A stretch of 64,000 nucleotides of DNA, from the NCBI GenBank assembly GCA_018700525.1, contig JABITN010000045.1, positions 38,122 to 102,121 of the forward strand, given 5' to 3'. Below, piece after piece: positions 9,269-17,599 of this stretch. How positions within the stretch are numbered: the stretch's first letter is position 1; the number at the start of each line of letters is the position of its first letter. Source of the stretch: Opitutales bacterium. Lineage in GTDB: Bacteria; Verrucomicrobiota; Verrucomicrobiia; Opitutales; Opitutaceae. Both the position numbers and the translations under genes were made by a program. The notes under the pieces are model-generated. The model was not told where the DNA came from. It did not search any database and was given only the letters and a program-made list of their open reading frames with translations.

Positions 9269-10042
9269 ATGCAATTTGACGAATTTGACGAATTCACTCG
9301 GAAACTATCGACCGAGACGCAAAAAATCATTCTTTCGCTCTACGAAGATCCAGATCTGGAAATCGAGCTGAAGGGTGATGAAACGCCGGTTACTTTTGCC
9401 GACAGAGAAACCGAACGCCAAATCCGCGAAGCAATTCAGGTTGTATTTCCCGATCACGGTATCAAAGGCGAAGAGTACCCGAACATCAACCCGAACTCGG
9501 CTTTTACCTGGGTCATCGACCCTATCGACGGCACTAAAACATACACCGCCGGCTGCCCGCTCTTCGGAACTATGATCGCCCTTATGAAGGAGGGGGAACC
9601 AATATTCGGCTGCATTAATTTCCCGGCTCTCGGCAAACGTATCATTAGCGACAGCAAGACAACCGCGGTCAACGGCAGGGTCGTCAAAGCCTCCACGAAC
9701 CGCCAGCTAAAAGACGCGATTCTCCTTACGACCGATCAAGCCGACATCGCCCGCCACCAAAATGGCGACGCCTTCGCAAAACTGGTTGCGGCAACTCGCT
9801 TCACACGCACTTGGGGCGATTGCTACGGCTACTATCTCCTCGCGACTGGAAACGCAGACATAATGCTCGACCCGGAGATGAGCCCTTGGGACATCATGGC
9901 CCTCGTCCCAATCATTCGCGGATCTGGCGCGAAAATTACCGATTGGGAGGGCGGCAATCCCGCCACCGGTAACTCCATCGTCGCCACCTCGCCCAATCTC
10001 CATGGCGAAGTTCTACAAATTCTCAATGCTTCCAACGTATAG
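9269..10042 (+). CDS. Inositol monophosphatase family protein, probable histidinol-phosphatase (HisN type)
   Basis: A 257-residue Mg-dependent phosphatase. Metal-binding motifs are GEE (residues ~71-73), WVIDPIDGTKTYTAGCP (D1 motif, ~87-103), and MSPWDIMALVPII near 210 with GNSIVATSPNLH after it. The run RTWGDCYGYYLLATGNADIM resembles HisN-type histidinol-phosphate phosphatases more than SuhB or CysQ, so a role in histidine synthesis is likely, but substrate calls in this family are risky. It is followed 30 bases later by a small lipoprotein gene on the same strand. Confidence 0.85.
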   Translation: MQFDEFDEFTRKLSTETQKIILSLYEDPDLEIELKGDETPVTFADRETERQIREAIQVVFPDHGIKGEEYPNINPNSAFTWVIDPIDGTKTYTAGCPLFGTMIALMKEGEPIFGCINFPALGKRIISDSKTTAVNGRVVKASTNRQLKDAILLTTDQADIARHQNGDAFAKLVAATRFTRTWGDCYGYYLLATGNADIMLDPEMSPWDIMALVPIIRGSGAKITDWEGGNPATGNSIVATSPNLHGEVLQILNASNV

Positions 10043-10072
10043 CCACGTCTCTAGGCCCAGTATTTGAATACA

Positions 10073-10492
10073 ATGAAATCGATATTTATACTTTCGTTCC
10101 TCGCAGGCCTTGCGCTTCTATCGGCGTGCAGCGACAATCAACTGGATATCCACTCGATTGAAAGAGAGACTCAAGCGTACGAGTCCGCTCCCGTCCAAAC
10201 GATGAATACAGGCGAGCTATTAGAGCACATTCAAAACCTAGCGGAAACCATGACCCTCGCTACGCAAAACGAACAATACGCGGAAATGCATCACCTGGAA
10301 ATTGCGCTGACCAAAGCGCTTATAACTCTCGAGCCTCAGGCACCAGCCAAGCTCAAACCATCCATTGAAACTCTCAAGATCATTGCGGCCAAAATTCACG
10401 GTGCCGGCCACGACCAAAACAAATCCATGGCAGCAACGCTCGACACAACGCTCAAGGAACGCATAGCCCAGTTGTTGCAGGCTTTCGAATAG
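10073..10492 (+). CDS. Small predicted lipoprotein of unknown function
   Basis: 139 residues beginning with a lipoprotein signal: a short basic start, a hydrophobic stretch and the lipobox LLSAC with Cys19, after which SDNQ follows. The mature part is helical and charged, with no motif I recognise. The ATG at 10073 is preferred to a TTG at 10064. It is probably anchored in the outer or inner membrane facing the periplasm. It ends 18 bases from the convergent rny gene. Confidence 0.7.
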   Translation: MKSIFILSFLAGLALLSACSDNQLDIHSIERETQAYESAPVQTMNTGELLEHIQNLAETMTLATQNEQYAEMHHLEIALTKALITLEPQAPAKLKPSIETLKIIAAKIHGAGHDQNKSMAATLDTTLKERIAQLLQAFE

Positions 10493-10510
10493 CCATATTC
10501 CAACCGATCG

Positions 10511-12043
10511 CTATTTCGCTGTTTCGACGTAACGCTGCTCGCGTATCACGATAATTCGAATCGAACTGGGATAGTCTAATTCATCTTCGATCCGCTCCCG
10601 CATGCGAATTGAAAGATTGCTCGCGTCCTCATCGGAAATCGAGCTGGGATCGACTACCACACGCACTTCACGTCCAGCCTGGATAGCATAAGCATTCTTC
10701 ACTCCCTCAAACGAACGGGCCAAAGTTTCGAGAATCTGCAAACGATCGATGTATGCTGAAATTGATTCGGCACGAGCGCCCGGACGTACTGCAGAAATAG
10801 TATCGGCCAAAATGACGATTCCCGCATAAAGCGATTCCGGCGGCACTTCTTCGTGATGAGCCGCGACTGCGTTAACCACAATATCGTTTTCGCCGCGAGC
10901 CTTGACGAAGTCGGCCCCCACAATCGCATGGCTGCCCTCGTATTCTCCATCAATCGCTTTGCCTATGTCGTGCAACAAACCCGCGCGCTTCGCCAAATTC
11001 GGGTCCAGCCCCAGCTCCGAAGCTATAATCGAACAGAGCATCCCCACTTCAACTGAATGCTCCAAAACGTTTTGCGAATACGAAGTCCTGAATTTCAATT
11101 TGCCCAGCAGAGTAGCTATCTGTGGATGCATTCGAGAAATTTTAAGCTGATTGATCGCCGCGTCGCCCGCCTTCTCTATCATTCCGTCAACATCCGCACG
11201 CGCAGCCCCTACAAATTCCTCGATCGTCGCCGGATGGATACGACCATCTTTGACTAACCCTTCCAAAGCTGTTTTCGCGATCTCGCGACGAACCGGATCG
11301 AAAGAGGAAATAAGCACCAGTCGCGGCGATTCGTCGATTAGTAAGGTCGTACCAGTCGCCGTTTCGAAACATTTGATATTGCGACCTTCCCGACCGATGA
11401 TGCGGCCCTTCATGTCGTCATTCGGTAGCTGAATGATCGATGCACTAATCTCGCTGCTAGGCTTGCTCGCTATCCGCTGCATCGCAGCCAGCAAAGTACG
11501 GTTAGCCTCACGATTAACGTCCACTTCCGAACGTTCTAACAGATCTTTCCGCATTCGAGCCAAAGCATCGCAGCATTCGAGCTCTACTTGCTCTCTCAAT
11601 TCACTTTTAATTTCCTCGACATCCATCGAAGCGAGATTGGCCATAGTTCGCTGCACATTGCCCGACATTTTCAGCAAATTGCTCTTGCTGGCTCGCACTT
11701 CATCGAGCTCCAGCTCGATATTCTTTTCGCGAAGCCTAAGCTCTTGACCCAAAGTGGCTAAGCTCTCCTCGTGGGAATGGATCTCGTTCAAACGAACTTC
11801 CAATTCCATTTTGATACGTTTGGATTCCCGTTCGAAAGCCCCTCGTTTTTCATCAATGTCTAGCTGGAGGGCCGATGTCGCTTCTTTCGCCACCACTTCC
11901 GCCTCGCGCTTCGCTAAGCCTACGATCGAAGCCGCATGCTCTTGAGATCGATTTCGAGTCTGCCGGATAAGTAGCCAGCCAATCGAATACGCAGCCGCAA
12001 AACCCGCGACAATTGATCCGACTCCTGAAAAAATCACTTCCAT
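10511..12043 (-). CDS. rny: Ribonuclease Y
   Basis: The 510-residue membrane-anchored endoribonuclease that starts mRNA decay in many bacteria lacking RNase E-type turnover. Order of parts: an N-terminal membrane helix (residues ~5-27), a long coiled coil (~35-170), a KH domain with IIGREGRNIKCFE, an HD domain with LLHDIGKAIDGEYEGSHA carrying the catalytic HD pair, and the C-terminal domain. Length is typical. The ATG at 12043 lies only seven bases behind the T-run of an intrinsic terminator on the same strand, so expression may depend on read-through or on a nearly leaderless start. Confidence 0.97.
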   Translation of the reverse strand: MEVIFSGVGSIVAGFAAAYSIGWLLIRQTRNRSQEHAASIVGLAKREAEVVAKEATSALQLDIDEKRGAFERESKRIKMELEVRLNEIHSHEESLATLGQELRLREKNIELELDEVRASKSNLLKMSGNVQRTMANLASMDVEEIKSELREQVELECCDALARMRKDLLERSEVDVNREANRTLLAAMQRIASKPSSEISASIIQLPNDDMKGRIIGREGRNIKCFETATGTTLLIDESPRLVLISSFDPVRREIAKTALEGLVKDGRIHPATIEEFVGAARADVDGMIEKAGDAAINQLKISRMHPQIATLLGKLKFRTSYSQNVLEHSVEVGMLCSIIASELGLDPNLAKRAGLLHDIGKAIDGEYEGSHAIVGADFVKARGENDIVVNAVAAHHEEVPPESLYAGIVILADTISAVRPGARAESISAYIDRLQILETLARSFEGVKNAYAIQAGREVRVVVDPSSISDEDASNLSIRMRERIEDELDYPSSIRIIVIREQRYVETAK

Positions 12044-12049
12044 AAGCTC

Positions 12050-12082
12050 AAAAAAATCGAGACCCCAAAGCTGGGGGTCTCG
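12050..12082 (-). terminator. Strong intrinsic terminator immediately upstream of rny
   Basis: Read on the minus strand, CGAGACCCC pairs perfectly with GGGGTCTCG across the seven-base loop CAGCTTT (12082-12058), followed by A and seven T residues (12057-12050). This is a textbook Rho-independent terminator. It ends just seven bases before the rny start codon. It either ends an upstream small transcript or acts as an attenuator for rny. Confidence 0.85.
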
Positions 12083-12395
12083 CGTAACGCTTTTAACAAA
12101 TCGATTGCTAGAGAAAAATCAATGACCAAGTTAGCGCAACCCATACGTCGGGAGCGATTAAAGACGTCGCCAGATAGGGCATCAATTCCAAACTGCTTAG
12201 CGAGTCCGACCGTAATCCAGCAGGGGTGGCTAATATAATGAATCCGTACGGCCTCACCATTTTGGGAATCAGAGCAATGCCCTAATGGCTTACCAAAAGC
12301 AAAAGCGCTTATTAGAACGTAGTAATTCAACTCAGATTATGCTCCATCGTCATCAATCCAACCGATTTACTGCATCGCGATCTAATATAACGATC
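12083..12395 (-). other. Gene-poor stretch; candidate leader or small RNA ending at the rny terminator
   Basis: About 310 bases between the terminator and the HDOD remnant. A minus-strand frame (TTG at 12330 to TGA at 12034-12036) is open for 98 codons, but it reads straight through the terminator hairpin into rny, has no ATG start, and matches no family I know. A transcript from this region ending at the terminator, such as a small RNA or regulatory leader, is the simplest explanation. I could not fold it by hand into a known RNA class. Confidence 0.35.
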
Positions 12396-12399
12396 AACT

Positions 12400-13510
12400 A
12401 GACTGGCCCACTATTTCCGCGATCGAGAACGATCTGCTGCAATTAGTGAGATCATTCAAATCGTTCAGAAGCTCTCGGATCAAAGTTCGTCGGTGTCCAT
12501 CACCGATCTTTCGGAACTTATTGGTTGCGATCCAAGTACAGCTGAAAAGATCGTCAGTGCCTCGGACACCATGGCATTCAAGGTTGGAGGTGATTGAATT
12601 TCAGCGATTCCAGAGGCAATCCTTGCTTTGAGATTCGAAACCTCACGATTTCCATTCTTCTAGTCGAAAACTCGTCACAACGTCTAAACACTTACGAACA
12701 ACACGAAATAACAGGAATTTCCATGTGCAGCGGTCTGGTGGCTCAACACCTATCGCGGAACGAAAGCCTAAACCTCGACCCCGAACTCGCTTTCGTATGC
12801 TCATCGCTTCGAAACTACGGGAAACTATAGGTACCAATTCCAGGGTAGCTCACACAGTCGGCATATTAAAAGCCCGAATCAATGGCGAATCAGCTACCTG
12901 AATTGCCTGCCGACGCAAAACGGGCCCGCCTAGAGGCGCTCTCCAGGATAAAACCTAATATGAGGATCGAAGAAAAGAAGGCGATAGCCGAGGCAAACTT
13001 CCATCAAGAACTCGATCAGATTGCCATAGAGAGACCCAAACCAACCATCGATACCGGAAAAATCTACCAAATCGCGACCCAAGCGATAAAAGATGGGCTT
13101 AATCTGTACAGTGTCATGGCCTTCATACGAGAGGAGCGCGAAACCGAATGCTTCGCTAGCCGCTTCGTTCATGGCGACCTTTTTAAACCAATCCGCAATC
13201 GCCCATTCGTATCCGATAAAAACGGGACATTTTCGGTATTTGCATTAACCGCAAAGAAGACATTCTCATACAGGATGTAAACGCCGGGAAAATACTCTCC
13301 GTCATCTCCGATTGGATCGACACCGAGGATCGCAACGCATCGCTCGTCATTTTGCCCATATTGGCCGATGCAAAGGTATCTGCCATCATTCTAGGTTCGC
13401 TAGACACAGGATCTATACAACTCAGCAAGGGCGACCTCCGGCGACTCAAAGACCTAAGACTCCTTCTAACCAAGCTCGAAGGGCAGGCCCAACAATCGGT
13501 TCCAGGCTGA
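12400..13510 (+). pseudogene. HDOD signalling gene, heavily broken
   Basis: Pieces of one protein lie in several frames. 12436 on reads ISEIIQIVQKLSDQSSS to MAFKVGGD, then an in-frame TGA (12595-12597) before ISAIPEAILAL. Another frame gives LVENSSQRLNTYEQHEITGI through PELAFVCSSLRNYGKL, the HDOD signature region, ended by a TAG. The middle of the HDOD domain is missing. 12882-13230 continues (LPELPADAKR to PFVSDKN), and a shift near 13230 gives FGICINRKEDILIQDV through a TGA at 13508. The last part resembles a GAF-like domain. An intact paralogue follows at 13691. Confidence 0.8.
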
Positions 13511-13690
13511 ATCGCCTTTCGTCGAGAGAGTATCTCACGGGGTTTGCGAATATCCCGCATATCAACGATAGAGGATATTCTCCATGCTTTATGGGTGACT
13601 TTGGAAAGGTGCTCAAGCGGCAATAGATTCGATTACTAAATCTAGTCCAAAACGCTTAAATTCATTGGTTTAGAGGCGTTTATTGTGGGC

Positions 13691-14533
13691 ATGCAACGAA
13701 TCAACACCACAGTCGAACAGCTTCAAAAACGCTTTGAGACACTGACTCCCGCCCCGCGAATTTCTAACAGCTTTAAAACGCTCGTCACGGAAGGTAACAT
13801 CAACCCCGACGAGATAATCGCTCTCATCCGCCTGGAACCACTTTTAGCAACTCGCATCATGCGTGAGGCCAATCAACTCGAGAACGCTCGCCAAGGCGGT
13901 TACACAAGTATCGAGCAGGCTGCCACCGCAGTCGGCTTCGAACGTATGTACGATCTCCTTGGTATCTACTCCTACCAATATTGCGACGAAACTGAGGATG
14001 TCTCTAGCTACAGTCCAGAAGCCTGGAAACGTGCCGTCACCTGCGCCGTATGCATGGAAAGCCTCGCTGCTAAGCACAAGCTCGATCCGCATGAAGCTTA
14101 CTCGATCGGACTGCTTCATTCCCTAGCGTCCGCTATATCGGAGGCCGAGGCCCATAAGAATGAAGTCGCTGAAGGAGCTCCATTCGGACACCTCAATTCC
14201 CGACTCAAAAGCTTTGGCAGCTCCGGGCTCTCATACACGCTCTTTCGATCGTGGGGATTTCCAGATTCCTTCACCGATCCCGTCCGCTTTCAATACTCGC
14301 CGCTAGATTGCATCACAACCGGCAAAATGGCCTGCTTACTCAAACTTTCCAAATGGATCACCGGCGTCATTCGAGAAAGCGACGAATTGCCCGACCAAGA
14401 AATGGGACCCGATCTCCTCGTACTCAACCTCCTTGGCGAGGGCGAGCAAACCTTATGGAACCTGGTCACCGACGTGAGCGATTGCTTGCAACGAGCTGAC
14501 GCCATTCTCCAAGGCAAGTACTGCTTCGTCTAG
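13691..14533 (+). CDS. HDOD domain protein
   Basis: 280 residues, nearly all one HDOD domain, a non-catalytic relative of HD phosphohydrolases found in signalling and motility control. Seen are IALIRLEPLLATRIMREANQ, the TSIEQAATAVGFERMYDLL segment typical of HDOD, and YSIGLLHSLASAI, where the catalytic HD pair is replaced by HS. The ATG at 13691 is preferred; a GTG two codons upstream is possible. It directly follows the broken HDOD gene, so the pair may be a tandem duplication or a functional pair of which one has died. Confidence 0.88.
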   Translation: MQRINTTVEQLQKRFETLTPAPRISNSFKTLVTEGNINPDEIIALIRLEPLLATRIMREANQLENARQGGYTSIEQAATAVGFERMYDLLGIYSYQYCDETEDVSSYSPEAWKRAVTCAVCMESLAAKHKLDPHEAYSIGLLHSLASAISEAEAHKNEVAEGAPFGHLNSRLKSFGSSGLSYTLFRSWGFPDSFTDPVRFQYSPLDCITTGKMACLLKLSKWITGVIRESDELPDQEMGPDLLVLNLLGEGEQTLWNLVTDVSDCLQRADAILQGKYCFV

Positions 14534-14561
14534 CCCATCATAACAATTTCAAAATAAGAAT

Positions 14562-14581
14562 GACGAATCCGTGGACTCGTC
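14562..14581. terminator. Probable bidirectional terminator
   Basis: GACGAATCC and GGACTCGTC form a hairpin with one mismatch and a tight loop, between the convergent genes ending at 14533 (+) and 14614 (-). T-rich sequence follows on both strands (GTTTCTCATT on plus; CATTCTTATTTTG on minus). Confidence 0.55.
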
Positions 14582-14613
14582 GTTTCTCATTAATCGGAGT
14601 CTCGGCTTAAGCC

Positions 14614-15069
14614 CTACTCAGCAGAAACTTCTTTGCGAAGAATCAATGGTACGTTCATCATTAGCGGCAATTCCACCTCTACGGGCTTGATCTCCTTTTG
14701 AATCTCCTCGCGTTCGATTTCCGGGATTTCGATTTCCGGCGGATTCCGCCAATCGAAGCCCTGCTCGTCATAAAGCTTCTGATAAATCTCGGCGATCGCT
14801 AGATCCGGATTTGGCGGAGGCGTTGCTGGAACCGCAACTTCCTTATCTTCGGCGAGTTCAATATTCACCATCAGATGATCTTTCTCGACCTTCAAAATCC
14901 GCATTACGATCGGTTTTAGATACGGAGCGGCTAAAATAAGAAAGACGCACAACAACAAAGTAGGGATCAATGTTACCAACATACCCGGTCCCATTGGCTT
15001 ATCCAATCGGCTACGCCAAACTTCACGATTTTGGGCATGGGTTGAGGGTCTTCTTGGTTTAAATTTCAT
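14614..15069 (-). CDS. Single-pass membrane protein, proline/glutamate-rich, unknown function
   Basis: 151 residues: a basic cytoplasmic head, one strong membrane helix at about residues 31-51 (GMLVTLIPTLLLCVFLILAA), then an acidic, proline-rich tail with PATPPPNPD and EIEIPEIEREEIQKEI. The shape recalls inner-membrane proteins with a periplasmic extension, but no family was recognised. The ATG at 15069 is chosen because the upstream 22 codons carry no membrane-protein-like sequence and overlap the divergent gene's leader. Confidence 0.6.
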   Translation of the reverse strand: MKFKPRRPSTHAQNREVWRSRLDKPMGPGMLVTLIPTLLLCVFLILAAPYLKPIVMRILKVEKDHLMVNIELAEDKEVAVPATPPPNPDLAIAEIYQKLYDEQGFDWRNPPEIEIPEIEREEIQKEIKPVEVELPLMMNVPLILRKEVSAE

Positions 15070-15191
15070 TACGATAACAATTGACCTTCGGTATGCAGGT
15101 CGCGTTCCACAGAATGTTTTTAGCAGATAGAGCAATTCGTGCCTTCATCGCAAGCACGATGATCACCGCTATCAGTCAAAAGAGATCGCCA

Positions 15192-15512
15192 ATGCCGCAA
15201 GCCAATACTCCCGAGTCTACCCTTCTCGCCATCAAAGTGATCCTCAATGCATCTCGAAACCAAATCGCGTCACGGGAAAACGATACCCTCAAAATCCGTA
15301 TCCAATCGCCGCCCATCGACGGCAAAGCCAACAAAGCGTTTATAGCCTTTCTTTCGAAACAGACCCAACTTTCCAAAAGCCGAATCACCCTCCAAAGCGG
15401 CGAGACTGGTCGCCAGAAATGGATTGCATTCAGCGGCATTGACCGTACGGATTTGCTAGACCGCCTTGGAATTCAAGAGAACCCGCATGGCAAAAGAGAA
15501 GAACAAGAATAA
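15192..15512 (+). CDS. DUF167 (YggU) family protein
   Basis: 106 residues of the small YggU/DUF167 fold. The family pattern is clear: LNASRNQIASRENDTLKIRIQSPPIDGKAN, then AFLSKQTQLSKSRITLQSGETGRQKWI. The molecular function of this family is not established. The ATG at 15192 gives the normal length; the frame is open further upstream but without family match. It overlaps the SET-domain gene by 26 bases, suggesting coupled expression. Confidence 0.9.
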   Translation: MPQANTPESTLLAIKVILNASRNQIASRENDTLKIRIQSPPIDGKANKAFIAFLSKQTQLSKSRITLQSGETGRQKWIAFSGIDRTDLLDRLGIQENPHGKREEQE

Positions 15513-16050
15513 GATTAAAAAATCGAAGAAACGAAAATTTTTCGGACTCGATAAAAACGGTAATCCACCGGAATTCCCCTACGTTTTGGCAACATCCTCG
15601 ACAATTCACAATCGTGGCCTATTCGCCGCCAAAGACATTCCCAAGGACGCTTACATCATCCAATACCTCGGCCAAAAGATCTCCAAAACCAATTCCGCTC
15701 AAATTGGATTAAACCAGTTCGAGTCTTCTCAATTCACCAACGAAGGCTCCGTCTACATCTTCGACCTCGACGACAAGCACGACCTCGACGGCAACTTCGA
15801 CTGGAATATCGCTCGGCTCGCCAACCACTCCTGCAATCCCAATTGCGAAGCCCAAGACATCGAAGGTGAGATTTGGTTCGTCGCCCTTTCGAAAATAGCC
15901 GAAGGCGATGAGCTGACATTCGATTACGGATACGCATTGGAACATTGGAAGGATCACCCTTGTCAATGCAGATCGAAGAACTGCATCGGATTCATCGTCC
16001 GGTCGGAGGATCGCAAACAGCTTAAGAAGATCATGAAAGTCAGTGCCTAA
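15487..16050 (+). CDS. SET domain protein (lysine methyltransferase-like)
   Basis: 187 residues. A lysine-rich head (KEKNKNKIKKSKKRK) precedes a complete SET domain: NRGLFAAKDIPKDAYIIQYLG, the knot-forming NHSCNPNCEA, DELTFDYGY, and a post-SET cysteine cluster CQCRSKNCIGFI. SET enzymes transfer methyl groups from SAM to protein lysines; they are typical of eukaryotes but also occur in chlamydiae and Verrucomicrobia. The target is unknown; ribosomal or DNA-binding proteins are reasonable guesses. The ATG at 15487 lies within the end of the DUF167 gene, and the stop overlaps the next gene's possible GTG start. Confidence 0.93.
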   Translation: MAKEKNKNKIKKSKKRKFFGLDKNGNPPEFPYVLATSSTIHNRGLFAAKDIPKDAYIIQYLGQKISKTNSAQIGLNQFESSQFTNEGSVYIFDLDDKHDLDGNFDWNIARLANHSCNPNCEAQDIEGEIWFVALSKIAEGDELTFDYGYALEHWKDHPCQCRSKNCIGFIVRSEDRKQLKKIMKVSA

Positions 16051-16060
16051 ACCTTCGCCC

Positions 16061-16939
16061 ATGCGTATCTTCAAAATACTTACCTGCGCCTCGCTCCTCC
16101 TCGCCTTTCCTTGCGCCGAGGCTTTAGTGCATGTAGTTCGTAAGGGAGACAACCTCACGACGATCGCTCAATCGTATAAAATATCCGTCGCATCAATCAA
16201 GACGGCCAACAAGATCAAAGATGCGGACAAAATCCGTATCGGACAGAAACTTCAAATCCCCGGAGCCGCCCCCGCATTCACTTCATACAAAATCAAGCCC
16301 GGAGACAGCCTCTCGTCGATCGCCTCGAAGCACGGTCTCAGCACCAAGCAACTCTCCGCCTATAACGGTATCCGAAATGCGAATAAAATCCGCTTCGGCC
16401 AAACCATACGCATCCCGTCCAGTTCAGCCGCAGCCGCATCCAAGTACGCACGCTTACCCGCAGGCGTCAAAGCCGCTCTCGACAAAATCGCGGTAAAACG
16501 AGGGCAATGGAAAAACATCGTAATCCACCATAGCGGAACACCAGCTGATCGAGCTATCAACATGGCTCGCTTTCACAAAGAAGAACGCAATATGGAAAAC
16601 GGGCTGGCCTACCACTTCGTGATCGAAAACGGAACACGCGGCACAAGCAATGGAGACATCTTCGTCGGAGATCGCTGGAAAAAGCAATTGCACGGCGGCC
16701 ACATGAAGATCTGGGCCCACAATCAAATTGCGATCGGTATCTGCCTCATCGGCAACTTCGAAAAATCTCGCCCAAAGGAAAAGCAAATGGAGCAGCTCGA
16801 AGTATTGATTTCCTACCTACGCGACAAAACGGGAATTCCTGCCAAGTATATAACCACGCATACTCTCATGCATCCCAAGCACACGTTATGCCCCGGAAAG
16901 TATTTTCCGACGTCGCGCTTAAAGGCGATGGTGCAATAA
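16061..16939 (+). CDS. Secreted LysM peptidoglycan amidase/recognition protein
   Basis: 292 residues. A signal peptide (MRIFKILTCASLLLAFPCAEA) is followed by two LysM repeats (VHVVRKGDNLTTIAQSYKI near 23 and YKIKPGDSLSSIASKHGL near 75), then an amidase_2/PGRP domain. Catalytic zinc ligands are suggested by IVIHHSGTPA, the later THTLMHPKHTLCPGKYF, and GLAYHFVI. It probably cleaves the N-acetylmuramoyl-L-alanine bond in the periplasm. The ATG at 16061 gives a proper signal peptide; a GTG at 16043 overlaps the SET gene. Confidence 0.92.
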   Translation: MRIFKILTCASLLLAFPCAEALVHVVRKGDNLTTIAQSYKISVASIKTANKIKDADKIRIGQKLQIPGAAPAFTSYKIKPGDSLSSIASKHGLSTKQLSAYNGIRNANKIRFGQTIRIPSSSAAAASKYARLPAGVKAALDKIAVKRGQWKNIVIHHSGTPADRAINMARFHKEERNMENGLAYHFVIENGTRGTSNGDIFVGDRWKKQLHGGHMKIWAHNQIAIGICLIGNFEKSRPKEKQMEQLEVLISYLRDKTGIPAKYITTHTLMHPKHTLCPGKYFPTSRLKAMVQ

Positions 16940-16946
16940 ACGACGT

Positions 16947-17432
16947 CTAGCGCCTTTCGTGCTGCGCAACTAATTTGGCGGAATAATTCGCCTCGTAAGG
17001 AACGCTCCAAAAATCCTCGAACCTCCAGGAAGTAATCACTGCTTCGTTTACGAAGACCTCATCGACGCCGCGATACATCCAACCTTCCGGGTTGACCAAC
17101 TCGTAACGCACAACGACCGACCATATCATCGGCTCGTTGCGATGACCTTCCGGGTTGACCCACCCCATCACTTCGAATCGATGATCACCCAGATCTTTGA
17201 CCCGAGTTTCGAAGTCGCCCCAAATCCCTGTCGAGTTAAACCGAACCGGATTAAACTGGCTTTCTTCGATCGGAACCAAATTGAATGTCTCTACGATATA
17301 GTTTCGAGCGATCTCAAACACCTTTGCTCGATGATCCGAAATCTGTCCTTCCGTGGGCACAAAGTCAGGCTGCTTGCCCACAACAAAGGGACCAATTGCC
17401 AACAAGCAAACGACTGATAGGAAGATACGCAT
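16947..17432 (-). CDS. Secreted protein of unknown function
   Basis: 161 residues starting with a signal peptide (MRIFLSVVCLLAIGPFVVG). The mature part is beta-rich and has two copies of a V-N-P-E-G motif (GWVNPEGHRNEPM and ELVNPEGWMYRG) spaced about 20 residues apart. I recognise no family. It is convergent with the amidase gene, seven bases apart. Confidence 0.6.
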   Translation of the reverse strand: MRIFLSVVCLLAIGPFVVGKQPDFVPTEGQISDHRAKVFEIARNYIVETFNLVPIEESQFNPVRFNSTGIWGDFETRVKDLGDHRFEVMGWVNPEGHRNEPMIWSVVVRYELVNPEGWMYRGVDEVFVNEAVITSWRFEDFWSVPYEANYSAKLVAQHERR

Positions 17433-17599
17433 CTAGCTAACCCTATCGACACCAAGTCCAGATTAGTTAAGTTTCCGCCATTAAACCCGATCGATCTCCT
17501 CTCTCGATCCAACCGTCTTACACTGACCAATAATCCCCCAACTGCTTATCTCTCATTATTTTCTGGCCTGGATACCGCTTTTTATTAGCGTTTCCCACC

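Noticed and set aside
12034..12330. Minus-strand 98-codon frame upstream of rny as a protein gene
   Set aside because: It has only a TTG start, reads through a strong terminator and overlaps rny; the terminator makes translation to its end unlikely. Kept as a candidate RNA/leader region instead.
15709..16158. 149-codon minus-strand frame opposite the SET gene
   Set aside because: Shadow of the SET gene, which has complete domain motifs on the plus strand.
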